Assembly (NCBI RefSeq): GCF_954871325.1
Contig: NC_088775.1
Location: 60,241,561 to 60,305,560 of the forward strand
Reading direction: 5' to 3'
DNA from: Gordionus sp. m RMFG-2023
Lineage: Eukaryota > Nematomorpha > Gordioida > Chordodea > Parachordodidae
DNA: 64,000 nucleotides
How positions within the stretch are numbered: position 1 is the first letter of the stretch; each line of letters opens with the position of its first letter. A program made the position numbers and the translations under genes. Below the pieces are notes generated by a model. The model was not told the origin of the DNA, did no database searches, and saw nothing but the letters and a program-made list of their open reading frames with translations. Shown here one piece after another: positions 11,639 through 24,495 of the stretch.

Positions 11639-12984
11639 CTATTGCTGCTCCTGGTCGACCCCTCTACGTAATTGGTCTTGATGCCGCATGCCCACTTTCC
11701 CATCCTGAAACTGGACCTTACTCAACTTCTTCCCCACGTTTTCCATCACTACTCCGGACTGCCACTTTTTCCTTTCCCCATATACTCGGGCCCACACTGT
11801 TTGTCCCACCGTGAACTTCACTGTATTCTCCTCCTTTCGTTCCATTTCTGGCCTATCTGACCTCGGCTTTAAAGCAATAAACCTAATCCTCGTTCTGTGT
11901 CCTAAAAATTTCTCTGACGGCGACATCTCCTCTCCCTTCCTACTATTATTATAGTACGCCACAGATATCCATACCTCTCCTTTTCCATACTTTGCCTTTC
12001 TTAACCAATTCTTCACTATTCCAACCATCCGCTCGGCCTGTCCATTGGAGCTCGGATGATAAGGAGGAGCTAGAATATGTTTTATCTCATTTCCTCTGCA
12101 AAACCTTTCAAACTCCGCACTGCCAACGCCAGTCCGCCATCCGAAACTATCACTTTCGCTACCCCGTACTTCATAGATTTTTCAACTTCCTAACTACAAT
12201 TTTCGTGGTCAATCCTCCCACCATCTCAAACTCCACCCATTTAGAATATGCATCTACCACGAGAAAATATTCCTTCCTTTCAAATTCAAAGAAATCCAAC
12301 ATGGATTCTTTCCCAGGGTCCTGATGATTTCGGCCACGTACTTCCTTTATCCTTTGTTGGCATATTAGCCCAAGTATTGCATACTACACATTTCCTTGCC
12401 AACCTCTCAATCTCCTCATTCATCCCTGGCCACCATACATATTCTTGCCCCCATTGTTTCATCCTTTCCACTCCCTGATGTCCCGCATGTCCCATTACTG
12501 CCTTCTCAGTTTATACGGTACCACCGCTCTATTCCCCCGCACTACACAATCGTCCTTCACTGTCAATTCCTTGCCAACATTTTTATAACTTTATCGCCCT
12601 CTTTCCAGGATTTTCGCCCCATTATACATTCCTTTATCCTATATAAATCTCTGCCCTATATCGTCGCCGTTCGAATTTCTTCCCAATTTACCGGCCACCT
12701 TTTAAAATTCTTGACATCGCCCTTACCATGGCCATTTCATCTTTCTCCACCATTCTCTCACCTCTTTAACTTCCTCTCCGGCTCCACATCTTGACATAAT
12801 GTCTGGCAAGTAGTTTTCTTGTCCTCTTCGATATTTTAACGTCAAATCGAAACTTCCTACCAACAACAACCATCTCTGCAACCTCGGAGACATCATCAAC
12901 TCTTTGTTATCCTTCTTGAATAAATGTATCAACGGTTTGTGATCCGTATATACAATAAACCTCCGCCCAATCAAATATTCCCGG

Positions 12985-13136
12985 TATGTATGAATACAAA
13001 TAACGTTGAAAATAACTGACATCTCCTATATATAAATATATATATATATGTATGACTACATATAATGTAGAAGTTAACTGACATCTCGTATCTAAAATTA
13101 TATATATGTGTAATTGTAAAAGTACAAAACACAACA
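12985..13136 (-). repeat. LTR of the small-LTR element (3' LTR in minus orientation)
   Basis: 152 bp, matching 15480-15629. It includes two copies of an AACTGACATCTC motif and ends ACACAACA on the plus strand. Confidence 0.85.
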
Positions 13137-15479
13137 TGCCCGCCCTTCAAAAAACCCGGTGTTACATTATCCCAAAAGTATTATTATTATTTTTTTTTAA
13201 TTTATTGTATACGTTCGATTCATTTTCATGTAATTTTGCCCCTTTGCTTCATCTCTCATCGTTTATTTGATCATCCTCACATCGTTCCATCATTACGTTC
13301 GAGTCATAGCTCTTGATAATAATTTTCGTCTGAGTCATAGCTCTTGATCATTATTGCTGCCACACTTCCACTATCTGTATCCTCCAACACATCAGGGGTC
13401 AAATATTATTTTCTCAAAATAACAATCAAAACATATAATATGATCAATTAGAGGAAACTTGAATCTTTTCAAAAAAATATATGAATGGTAATATTTTATT
13501 TGAACGTACCACTGAAATTTCAAAAAAAAAAATGTATGATACAATAAATTTCATTGTACAAACAATAACAGATCTACAAATATGTTATTGTTACTAAATA
13601 AATTTTAACCCCAATTAGGATACCACAGGAATATGGTAATACAAGAATTAAAAAGCTACATATCAAAATGGGCTCAGAATAATTCTTACCCAACTTACAA
13701 AAATATTTTTGAATAATGCAAGGAAAACAATAATATCAACATATCATTTCCTTGAAGATTAATATATATGTTATTAATGTGATGGTTTATCTCAATAAAC
13801 TCTTGGATTTTACAAATAAAGTGCAAAATATTTCACTCAATTATTAACATTGGTGGAAATATTAAAATATATGATTGTCTAATATAAACATAATGAAAAT
13901 ATTTATTACAATCTAAAATTTAAATTTTGAAACAAATAAAATAAGTATCAAAAATTGTTACATATTTATTGTGAAAATAAAATATAAAAAAAAATCTATT
14001 AATCATGCTTATATCATCATCAATAATGTTCAAAAACAATGTAACCTGTAAATGGATCCCTTCTCACATTTACCCATTGTCCATCCACATTATTCAATAA
14101 ACTTCATTCAACTCAATAACCTAATCATAAAACTTCCTTCATATACATTTAATATTTACAATGTGAAAAAAATATATTTAAAAAAATGTCAGACCAAACA
14201 AAAATTTCTTATTAATATATCGAATATATATAATAAAATGTGATGTGTTATAAAACTATGAAAGTATATTTTATAAAATAAAATTAAAAAAAAAACATGT
14301 CCAGTATCCAACTGAAACCTATTTTCTTTTTCACATAATTTGTACACCATTTACAAATTATTTCCTCACATTAAATTTCCAATAATCATCCAAAACATAT
14401 TGTTACAAAAACTCTGACTCTACCAATTTATGTAACAACATTTGCTTCTTTTTTAAACAAAAATCACCAATATAAAAGTAATTATTTATGTATAGATATA
14501 AATATATGTATCTTATTTTTCTTTATTTACATTGCAAGACCCAAATTTATTCCTGCTAATTAAAATCCCCAAAATTCAAATATTAAGTAATCTTTTCTGT
14601 CCTGCATATCATTAGGTCCTGAATTTTCCTCTGACGGAAGACCTTTACCTCCATTCAAAGAGTCTTAAGGCTTAAAATAATCACCAATAAAACCTATTCC
14701 CAAAATACCTGACACCAAATTGTCAGGTAATAGGTATTTGACCATATCTAATGGTAGCTGACACAAAAACTGACACAATAAAGAGTTAGCTGACACGAGA
14801 TAACAATATCTGTTACCCCCCCCCCCAGGTCTTATGTTGGTGTATAAATGCAATCCTGCCACCTAGTGACCCTTACATACTTTCAATCTTATTATTATTT
14901 ACTTAACACTTAATCTCCCCTACTTCTAAATTCATAAAAATTTACATCTACAGTTCCCCAATATAAAGATATAAATTAAAAATTTAATACAAATATTAAA
15001 ATGAACAACTATAGCTTCCCTATAATGTATGAATTAAAATTATTTAAATACTCATTCAAAAATGAAAATACATAAACCTCACAACACTTTGGCCCGTATA
15101 CTCATATACTTCCACAATTAACATACCATTTTTCTTCCATAAAATCCATAATACATTGCGTATATATGATTAAACATAAAATATTAAGATATCAAAATAT
15201 TATTTATTTACCTGTTTACCCCATACTAACCCATACCCTCGGATCCTGGTTCACGGTCAACAAATATATAAAAAAAACATTCCCTTACCTCTCCACCTCC
15301 TTATCTTACTTACTTTTAAACCTTCCGGAAAAGAATATTTGATTTGCACTACTTTATTTTCTGAATATTACCAGATGATTTTACCGAATACAAAACAAAA
15401 GAAAATCCAAGACAATGATAAAAATAATTGCTCCACGAGCCATATATGTATAAACATTTCATATATAATATTATAAATA

Positions 15480-15629
15480 TATGTATGAATACAAATAACG
15501 TTGAAAATAACTGACATCTCCTATATATAAATATATATATATGTATGACTACATATAATGTAGAAGTTAACTGACATCTCGTATCTAAAATTATATATAT
15601 GTGTAATTGTAAAAGTACAAAACACAACA
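15480..15629 (-). repeat. LTR of the small-LTR element (5' LTR in minus orientation)
   Basis: 150 bp, near-identical to 12985-13136, differing mainly in the length of an AT dinucleotide run. Confidence 0.85.
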
Positions 15630-17340
15630 CCCGGCACTTTGTCAATCCAAAAATCACGGCCAAAGCCTCCTGTTCTATTACAGAATATCTCGTCTCCGCA
15701 TCCCTAAATATCCTGGAGAAAAATAATACTGGCCTCTCTATTCCATCTATTTTATGTAACAACGCCCCTCCTACTCCTTTGCTGGACGCATCCACCGCTA
15801 GAATCACCTTCAACTCATTGTTGAAACAGACCAAAATGGGCTCCTCTCCAATTCTCTTCTTCAAACCTTCAAATGCAGCCTCCTGCTCATCTCCCCATTC
15901 AAATCTTACTCCCGTCTTCAACAATTTATACAACGGCGCTGCTATTTCTGCAAAATCCTTAACAAATCGATGGTAATAATTTACCATTCCCACAAAAGAT
16001 TGTATCTCTGCCTTGCATCTCGGCCTTACCATACTTCCAATTCCAATCATATTTTTATCTAGTGGTCTCACTTCTACTTCATTAACCCGATGCCCCAAAT
16101 ATACAACCTCCATTACTCCTAAGACACTTTTCTCTCTACTCGCCCGTAATCCCTTTTCCCGGATCCTCTGAAATACTTCTTCCAATCTTCTATTGTGCTG
16201 CTCTGGGGTAACCCCCGTTATTAGTACATCAACCATATAATAAAAAACTCCCTCTATTCCCTGAAAAACTGCCGCCATCGTCCGTTGAAATATAGGCGCC
16301 GATACACTCAATCCAAACGCAACCTTCTAAAAGCAAATAGGCCCTTCGGCGTTGTTATAGTCAATAACCTCTGCCTCTCCTTTTTCACCCGTAATTGCAA
16401 ATACGCGTTCGAAAAATCCACTTTCGAAAAATATCTGCTCCCCTTTAAACTAACCAATATCTCCTCTATCCTGGGTAACGGATACTTCACCTCCACCACA
16501 CATGGATTCAACGTTACCCGGAAATCCGCACACAACCTCAACTTCCCATTGGCCTTCTTTACGGGTACCAAAGGCGTCGCCCATTCACTGTATTCCACCG
16601 GACTCACGATACCCTCCTTCACCCACCGATCCAACTCTTTCTCCACCTCCTGCCTCCATTCTAACTGTACTCTACGAACAGCACAATATTTCGGTACGCA
16701 CCCCTCCTTCATCCGTATGTCTACTTCATAGTCTCTCAAACAACGCAACTCTTCATCAAAAATTTCCTCATACTCCTGGGCTAATTTTTCTACTCCTTTT
16801 TTTACAACTTCCAACTCTCCCATTGAATCCTCTGGTCTATTTTTTCCTCTTCCTTGTTCTTGCAACTCCTTCCCTTGTAATTCTCCATTTTCTATACCTC
16901 GCATCTGCGGTCCAACTACTTCCTTTGTTACTGTTGAACATCCCATTTTCCTATTCATCAACCTTTGACCTTCTCTCACCGCCTCTACGCGATCTTCCCT
17001 TGTCATCCCTTCACTTTCTCCCCAAAACATGGATGCCCCCACATCCCCTTCTATATTGTCTGTCCTCCATCTATTCACCATTTCTTCTGTAAATCTCTTC
17101 ATCCTGGTCGACCATCTTTATAATATCCTTCCTAATGTCTTCTTTGACGGCCAGAAATACTCCCCACTGCGCAAATACTCCCCAAAAATTATACTCCGGT
17201 CCCACACTTGTAATCCAGTCCCATCCCATCATTGGCTCTACTCTTCTATTAATTATCCACAAATCCAATACTTGGCATCCGTCACTCCCTACATCGCCTA
17301 TTCTCATAAATTTATTAGGACTAATAACTATTTCTAATAT

Positions 17341-17683
17341 ACAAATTTAAATTAATATGAATTATAAAAAATTAAATATATAAACCGATATATAAAAACA
17401 AATTTGATTTAAAAAATATTAAACGGATATAACCGGCGGCATATAAATACTTTAAATAAATCTGAATTATAAAATATTAAGTGGATATAACCAGGATATG
17501 ATGACTATAAAATAAATAATCCATAATAGAAATTTAAATTTTTTTGAGCTTTTAAAATTTATATATAAAGTATAAAAAATCTAAATGTTGGAAATATGAA
17601 TAATTATATTTTTTATGTAAAAGAAAAATATATAAGACATTAAAAAATGATAGCACAAAATATATTATAGAAACATTATATTT
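17341..17683. other. AT-rich, no gene seen
   Basis: Low-complexity DNA with a weak duplication of a TGGATATAACC(A/G)G-type motif near 17410 and 17470. There is no recognisable coding sequence. It separates the gypsy fossil from the end of the ZMYM-type hAT. Confidence 0.5.
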
Positions 17684-19656
17684 TTATAATGTAAAATCCA
17701 ATCTTCGTTGGGAGTGAGCTAATTTTTCAATTATCTCATCCGTGTTTGGCGTCAAATGCCTATGAATATTCAAAAGGGCCAGACCATTCAACCTACTTTC
17801 AGAAGTTGTACTTCTTAGGTACGTTTTTAATCTTCTTAAAGAAGAGAATGTTCTCTCATTAGTTGCAGTACTAATGGGAAGAGTTGCTAATATATATAAT
17901 AATTTCAATATATTGGGAAAATAATCTAAAAGATGTTTGAAATGATGCAAAGCATCCATAGCATTTTTTGGGACTATATCAACCATAGTTAATCTTTTAT
18001 ACCATAGTCGGCATTCAGCTAATAAAGCATCATGAGATACATTAATGTCTTCATGATAAAAATCTTCCAAATATTTTATTTTTTTTCTATCACCATCTGA
18101 AAAAGGTTCAGAGGGCTTTTGCGGAAGTAATATCTGCAGATTGATAAGTGCTTCTTGGTGAATTAAAAACCTTTCATTTACTTGGGTTATAAATGTATCC
18201 AAAAGAGGTATAAAGACATTTATTTTATAATATTCTTCTATTGACCCTATATTAATATTTGGACGATAAGTTTGCCTTACTGCAAGTCGAGGGAGACAAA
18301 TATTGAACTCGTATAGCTCTGCTTTTGATTCAACATTAACATATAAAATATGAAATTCCTCATCAGCATTAGCTCTAATTTCTTTGAGTTCTAATAAAAT
18401 TGTCTCTGCTATTCTCATCATCTCAATCAAATCAATATCATGTTTTTGAAAAGTATTACATAAAATAGTTGTATAATTAAATAATTTATTAATACATTCT
18501 AATGCGAAAAAAAAATTTGGTATAAGTATTGAATCCAGTAACTTGCTTGCTTCTGAAGAAATATCTCTTTCAGACCATTGTGATATTTCTGTAAGAGCAT
18601 TAATAATCGGCTCTTCTAACTCGATAAAAGCTGTTACTGCTTGATGTCGAAGACTCCATCTTGTTGGACAAGCTTTTTGCAATTTTTTTCTCCTTGTTGG
18701 GCAAGGAGTTTAGATATAATTCTGTTCAAAATATTTTGACGCTTGGGGTATCTAAACATCTCATAGATGCTAGATATTTTACCTGATATAAATATAAAAA
18801 ATTTAATTTTAATAATTAAAAACCTAAGCAATTTGATATCAATGGTAAAGAACATGAATCCGATATTGCTAAGTTGAGTGAATGGGCAGCACAGTGGACA
18901 TATATAGCTGTTGGGCATTTTTTTTAATAAATGCCTGAAGCCCATTGAATTGTCCACTCATTGCACATGCTCCATCATACCCTTGCCCACGTATCATATT
19001 TATATTTAGCTATATTTTGAAAATAATTATATAATAAGATTAATTATTACTTTTAATTTTATAAGATTCACAAATATTACATCAGCTAGAGCAGACCCAG
19101 TCATGCTTGAAACAGGAATAAATTTGAGAAACATTTCCTTGATAATGTTGTTTTTATGAGTATCTACATATCGCGCACACAACGACATCTGCTCAATGCC
19201 AGCAATGTCTGTGGTCTCATCTGCCTAAATTGAGAAGCATGGGGCAGAATTGATAAATGATATTGTTGCCAATTATCTCATTTTGTATCCTAGGGCTGAG
19301 ATAAGTAGCATTTTTATTGGTACTAATGAGGCTCTCCATTAATACAGGATCTCCTAATGCTTTAAATTTTAAAAGTCCACGGAAATTACCCTCGTTATCA
19401 TTATTATTAAAATTTAAGCTTCCTGAATCCTTGTGGCCACGAAGTGCTAGGCCTTGCAAGCCACAATATAAAATAGCCTCAATAGTTAGTTTTATCTTGC
19501 CTCTATTTTCTTTTGCAATTTTAACCCTATTTTTATAAATTATTGATGAAATGGGAATCATATCCACCTTTTGAATTGATTCTTTTGAGGAAATCATCAG
19601 TTCACAGCTTTTGTTTATTAAATTATTATACTATACTTTTTTTCTTTTTGGCATGA
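17684..19656 (-). pseudogene. ZMYM-type hAT transposase, minus strand
   Basis: A minus-strand transposase with a possible start at about 19656 (MPKRKK). The DUF4371 N-terminal block is at 19217-19597 (ILYCGLQGLALRGHKDSG, NATYLSPRIQNEIIG). The RNase H-like core follows with ADETTDIAG near 19215 and a GYDGA-type motif near 18970. The long C-terminal frame at 17684-18682 begins near CPTRWSLRHQAV and ends with the dimerisation motif TNERTFSSLRRLKTYLRST. Stops and frame changes near 19215-18690 separate the blocks; some could be introns. The C-terminal frame of 332 codons is intact, so this copy is better preserved than the one at 301-2930. Confidence 0.88.
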
Positions 19657-19919
19657 TTTTCACCTTCAGCGTTTTTAAAAAAAAGTATAATATCCATGAC
19701 TAGAAATTTGAAAATAATAATACCGGGAAATTTATAAATAATAGATAAATATTACGCCACAAGGAAAACTTGAAAATGAAATTAATTGATAAAGTAAATT
19801 AGTAAATGAAAAAGGTAATAATATATAAATTTAAAAAGAAATAGATATGAATAATTATAATAAAATATAAAAATATTAAAAATAATATTTTTGAAAAATA
19901 TGTCCGGCATCTGCATTTT

Positions 19920-19984
19920 GGCTTTGGGGGGGGGGGGGGGGGGGTTGTCCCCCTGCCCCCCCCGCTGCGTACGACAATGATCAG
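19920..19984 (-). repeat. Probable 5' terminus of the minus-strand hAT, with a long poly-G run
   Basis: On the minus strand, GTCGTACGCAGCGGGGGGGG leads into the element. It resembles hAT termini of the type CAGTGGCGTACGCAGGGGG. On the plus strand a run of about 21 G follows, then a C-rich block. No matching 3' terminus was found left of 17684, so the boundary is tentative. Confidence 0.5.
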
Positions 19985-21186
19985 CTGATTTATTTTAAAT
20001 TTTCATGAATTAAGGATTTTCTTATTCCCAGCTTGACATCTTGACAGTAGATGTTTCTGATATTAAATAATGAGATGATCCCAATCTTTTTAAATTAGCT
20101 AAAATAAATTTAGCAAAATTATATTTAAAAGAAATAAAATATTACTTGGGAAAGTTGCACCTGTACTTTTTTGAACAATGAATACATTTTTATATTCTTA
20201 ACAAAACTCCCTTTCGTACCTAACGTAGAGGAATGATTAAACGAAGGTTCTGAATATTGTATATCAAATCTAATCCAAACAGGCTTGCATTCCATACCAC
20301 TCATTATATAATAATTTAATTTTCAGAAAATTTATAAAAATAATTAAATTAAATTGAAATGTGATGTGAGGTCTAACTATAAAAACAAAAAAATAGAAAT
20401 ATTATATTAATTTTTTAAATTTTTCATTTTTAAATACTTTTTATTATTTATAAAAACATGGAGAAATTGAATTATTAAAGTAAAGAGGGGAGGGGGGTGG
20501 GGTATTGAATTTTGATGTGGGAATTTATTATTTTATAAAATATTGGCCTATTTTTCTGGCTAAAAATATCTATATAATTAATTATTTTATTTTTTTTATA
20601 TATTTTTATTTTACTTACCCAAATAGAATTATAAAAATTAAAATAAAAAAGGATTTAGTTTAATTTTGATTTAGTCTTACGCAATGATCGAAGGAGTTTT
20701 TTTAAAGATAAAAAAATTATTTAAAGTGTTAAAAAATACGATATTTTCTGAATTGACATTCTGTAGTTCTAAATATTATTCGTTTTAAGCAAAAAATATA
20801 GTTATTGTAGAAATCTAAAAATAATTTTTCAATTAAGGAGTTTGAAAAAGGTGTGGTTAAATTGCGGTTGAGTCGAATTTGCATAATTTTTGGTCGGGTT
20901 TGGTTTAAAAAGTATACCAGAACCAACCCAACCAAGAGGGTCTAACAAATTCATAGACCCAAGCACCAACCCAAAACCAACTTATTAATATAATATTTTA
21001 TTGTGAATATTTTGTTCAATCATATTTTTATGTATAGAGGACGAGTATTTCAATATTAACATGGAAATAATTATCTTAAGATTACTTATTTTTAAAATTG
21101 TTCTCTTCTTAAACTGAAAATATTTGATATTTTTTACTTTACTCTATAAACTCGAATTTTAATCGATAAGCCAATTTAAAACAGAG
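19985..21186. other. AT-rich, no gene seen
   Basis: Low-complexity AT-rich sequence with a G-run near 20490 and a block of AACC-type repeats at 20920-20990. A 68-codon minus-strand frame at 20729-20935 has no known motif. Nothing further can be supported. Confidence 0.5.
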
Positions 21187-21240
21187 TGTTGATATGACCG
21201 ATTAATACTAACCTTTAAATTGTTTTTTTTATGTTGATAT
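21187..21240 (+). repeat. Left part of the 5' LTR of element A
   Basis: Matches the first 54 bp of the right LTR at 31020. The LTR continues at 26027 after the inserted element B. Confidence 0.85.
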
Positions 21241-21525
21241 TGTAGCGATTTGATTTCTAGATACTATAATTTTATTTCTTTAAATCAAACTGTGGCGATT
21301 AAAATATTTTTTTATTTCTTTATTAATCAATTCCAAAAACATATATGTATATCGAATATATAAAATTACATATATTTATATCGCGAACTACCAAAAAAAA
21401 AATATATCAAAAAAAATCAATGACCTCATTTTTTTTTTTCTTTTCACATATAAACATACCAATAAAATCAATATATTTCTTTAAAAAAATACAAAAATCA
21501 ATATATTTATTTATTTACTACAACA
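21241..21525 (-). repeat. 3' LTR of element B
   Basis: 285 bp, starting TGTAGCGATTTGATTTCTAG on the plus strand and ending TACTACAACA. It matches 25733-26021 apart from small indels and a few substitutions. Confidence 0.9.
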
Positions 21526-21630
21526 TGTACCCCCTTCTAAGGATAAACTCCAGGGTACATGCTAAAAAATGATTGCTAATCCATATAACTAAATTTATAA
21601 AAATTCACATCATTAACAAAAAAAAAACAC

Positions 21631-22266
21631 TCATGGCACTTGAGTATTAATGAGTAAATCCTCTAAGGAATCACTCATTTCAACTTCAGTCCCATTAGCA
21701 TTAACACTTTTATTTACCGCAACATTCGAATTTCCTCCATGGGGAATTCCTTTCATTTTTTCTAACTGTGCAGCTAAATTCGAATTTCGTTCACTTGAGA
21801 CTTCCTTCATTTTCTCGATCTCAGCAGCCCTCCGAAATTTGAATAACTCTTGCCTTTCCGCAAACTCCTCCGCTTCTCTTGCAAACGATCTTGATTCCTC
21901 GAACACACTTCGGAGCTGCCCTCCTGCCCAACGATGGATTCCCTGATTGAAGGTACACAAATTGCTCGATCCACTAGCGCACTCCCGGGCCTTGTGCCTC
22001 CTTCCCCCACAGTTGAAACAATTCTAATTTACTCCCCTCATTCCGGTCTGTCTCGCTTGTATGGCCACCGGACCAGTCATGAAATTTGCATGTTGAGAAG
22101 TTCTTCCTTGCAAGGACGTATGCACCGGACCAGTCATGAAATTTGCATGTTGAGAGGTTCTTACTTGTAAGGACGTAGGACCATTCGAAATTAACGGTGG
22201 AGCTCCCTCTCCAGTTTGCTGTTCTATCCAGGCATCATGCCATTTCATTGATAAAGGATTGGTCAT
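21631..22266 (-). mobile_element. Zinc-knuckle and coiled-coil region at the 3' end of element B
   Basis: The minus-strand frames contain a CCHC knuckle CFNCGGRRHKAREC near 21980-22025. A charged, helical region follows (ERQELFKFRRAAEIEKMKEV) and ends SLEDLLINTQVP. Upstream there is an internal repeat of RTSQHANFMTGP. It lies downstream of the protease, close to the 3' LTR, so it is either a displaced gag or an extra 3' frame. It is part of a fossil and is broken. Confidence 0.6.
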
Positions 22267-23889
22267 CTCTAATGAATTTATTCGTAGCCTATTTCAATTC
22301 GTTTTTATGTAGAAGGTTTCCATGGCCGAATATATATTTATTTATTTTTTTTAATATTTCCCCTTTTTTACCTCTTGATTTTTTTTAAAAAAAAATTACA
22401 ACACAAATTATTTAAAATGGACACTACCCCTAATTTCTTTATTCTTTTTCCTTTCACCACAAATAAAAATAATAATTACTATTATTATTATAACACATTT
22501 TCAATTCAAAAACAAATATACACAACTTTCTCTTTTTCTTTAACCATCAAAACAATTTACATACCAAACCTACTTAACTCGAAAACATAACACAATATTC
22601 TTCTTTTTTTTTTAAAAAATCAAACAATTTACATATAATTTTATCAAAGAGTTTACATGCTATCATACCAGTTGTTTTCTTTTTTCTTCTCCTTTTAACC
22701 TCAATTGCCAAAGTAAAATTAAAATTCCCCCTTTTTACTATTTTTAAATTACATATCTCTTTTTTTTGATTCTTTAACTATCACAAATTCCTATTTAAAT
22801 TTTTACAACTCTATATTCCTCTAATTAATTATCTCTTTATGCTATTTTCATTCTTTATTATTATTTTTCCTTTTACCAATTCTCTCCTAAATTGAATTCT
22901 TTAAATAATTTCACAAATATACCGCGTGTAATACCTTACCTATCTAATTCTTTAGCGATATTCCTATGGCCACTTGAACCCTCAAGCTTTTGATCTTTCT
23001 ACCGATTTTATTTCTTTTCTACAAACTCTCTATTTATATATACGTTTACATTCACGGTCCACAAATTAAGATTGGCTGCCCTACAAGAGTCCCAATTCTC
23101 CAAAAACTTTATATATATATTTTATTTATTTTTTTGACTTTTATTCAATTTTTTCTACTTGATATATAAATTTCTCACAAAAACAAACATTTTACGGGTG
23201 CTATTCCTTTAAATCATGACTTTCATCAATTTCTTTTATTATTACATTCTTATCAATTTTTTTTCTCACCAATTTCACCGGAAATTTTTGCGATACAGGT
23301 ATTTTCTCCCTTTCTAAATTTGAGTTTTTATAAATCTCATCACATTTTATATAATTATTCCCCATCCTCGATTTCCCTGAAATTATTTTATTGTCTATTT
23401 CCAAATTAAAATTTTCATCATCAATTCCCAAAATACTTTTCACTTTCAGATCAACCGAAATATTTACAATTTCCAGATCACTATTTTTTTTAATTTCTGA
23501 ATTTTCCAAAATATTATTAACTTCCAAATCAACCGAAATATTTTCAATTTCCAAATCAATTTTTTTTTTAATTTCCATATCAGGTTCAGGTATTAAACTT
23601 ATATCAATTTTATTATCAAAAATATCAAGTTTTTCCTGACCCATTTTATCCCTTATAATTTTTTATTTTTCTGAACTTCCGCAGAATTATTTAATATATT
23701 TTTAATTTCATCATCTTTTAGTACTTTATTTTCCACAAATTCTTTTCTTTATTATCCAAAATTTTTTGATTATGATTTATCATACTCTCAATTTTATTAT
23801 TTTCTATAATTTCTTTTATTAACTTATTACCCGAGTTTTTAACATCCACCTCTTTTACAGATTTTTTTAATACTTCAATATTTTTATTT

Positions 23890-24405
23890 TCATTTTTCCC
23901 CTGAAATATATTCAACAAAATATTTTCTAAAAAATTTTGATATCCAATTCCATCCCAAAACTGTATCAATTTTTTCTTCTAATACCCACAAATCCAAATT
24001 TATTAATTCGTAATTTATTAATACCGGTAAATTTACTTTTCCCAACGCCATAATTTCTGAACCATTCAATTGTTTTACCCTCATTCTATCTTTAATTATG
24101 TGTTCATTCGGCCATAACTTGTAAAATTCATTATACCCCATCACAGATATTGTTGCCCCTGTATCCAATAACATCCAAATCTCTTTATTTCCTACATTCA
24201 CTTTTACTCTTGGACATTGATCAAAATTTTTATTATCTTCCAACTTAAAGATAGGTAAATTACTAATATGTATATTTTTTCGTGTTTCATTTTCCAACAT
24301 ATTTTTATAAACCCCATAAGTGTTATTATTTCCTTCATTTTTTCTTTCTATTTCAATATGATCATTTATCTTATTTTTATATATATTTTCTTTTAATAGA
24401 TCCAA
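23890..24405 (-). mobile_element. Retropepsin-like region of element B
   Basis: The minus-strand frame carries LLDTGATISVMGY, with the DTGA catalytic motif of retroviral-type aspartic proteases, and later VLGWNWI, typical of the end of gypsy proteases. It is preceded by the zinc knuckles and followed by a Glu/Asn-rich linker at 23201-23644. Confidence 0.85.
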
Positions 24406-24495
24406 CTCATTTTTTGATGTAACTCTTCCAAATGTTTTTAATTCACTATCATACAGTCATCCTACTGTACAATCCTTCGCATAATGCCCAATATT

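Larger units (their letters stand above)
12985..15629 (-). mobile_element. Non-autonomous small-LTR (TRIM/LARD-like) element inside the gypsy fossil
   Basis: Two near-identical direct repeats, 12985-13136 (152 bp) and 15480-15629 (150 bp), bound 2.3 kb of internal DNA. CCCGG flanks both ends. On the minus strand the LTR starts TGTTGTG, and a purine-rich tract (GAAGGGCGGGCA) precedes the LTR at 13136, fitting a polypurine tract; this suggests minus orientation. No gag or pol motif was seen inside; the longest internal frames look like chance. I did not find a convincing primer-binding site. The LTRs differ by few bases, so the insertion is much younger than its host. Confidence 0.8.
12980..15634. 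repeat. 5-bp target duplication CCCGG flanking a small-LTR element
   Basis: CCCGG occurs at 12980-12984 and 15630-15634, exactly outside the two ~150-bp terminal direct repeats. A 5-bp duplication is what LTR integrases typically produce. Confidence 0.85.
11639..17340 (-). mobile_element. Ty3/gypsy LTR retrotransposon fossil (pol), split by a later insertion
   Basis: Reading right to left on the minus strand, pol parts occur in the Ty3/gypsy order. The end of a protease is at 17071-17307 (GWDWI). Reverse transcriptase spans 16308-17102 and 15630-16311 (LCADFR, FSKVDFSNAYLQL, FVGMVNYYHRFV). RNase H spans 15630-15900 (LAVDASSKGVGGALL) and continues at 12723-12980 (YTDHKPL, RWLLLVGSFD). The integrase zinc domain is at 12286-12495 (GHQG, WWPGM, CVVCNTW). 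An integrase C-terminal region is at 11639-12028. A 2.65-kb small-LTR element sits within RNase H. I found no flanking LTRs, so both ends are unresolved. The element is broken, with several interruptions besides the insertion. Confidence 0.9.

Noticed and set aside
11992-12794. Plus-strand open frames of 110-132 codons
   Set aside because: They are antisense to integrase and RNase H regions and have pyrimidine-rich, low-complexity translations.
16285-17092. Long plus-strand open frames
   Set aside because: They are antisense to the reverse-transcriptase region, which has clear motifs on the minus strand.
20729-20935. 68-codon minus-strand frame
   Set aside because: No recognisable motif, no splice context and no repeat partner; length is within chance for this region.
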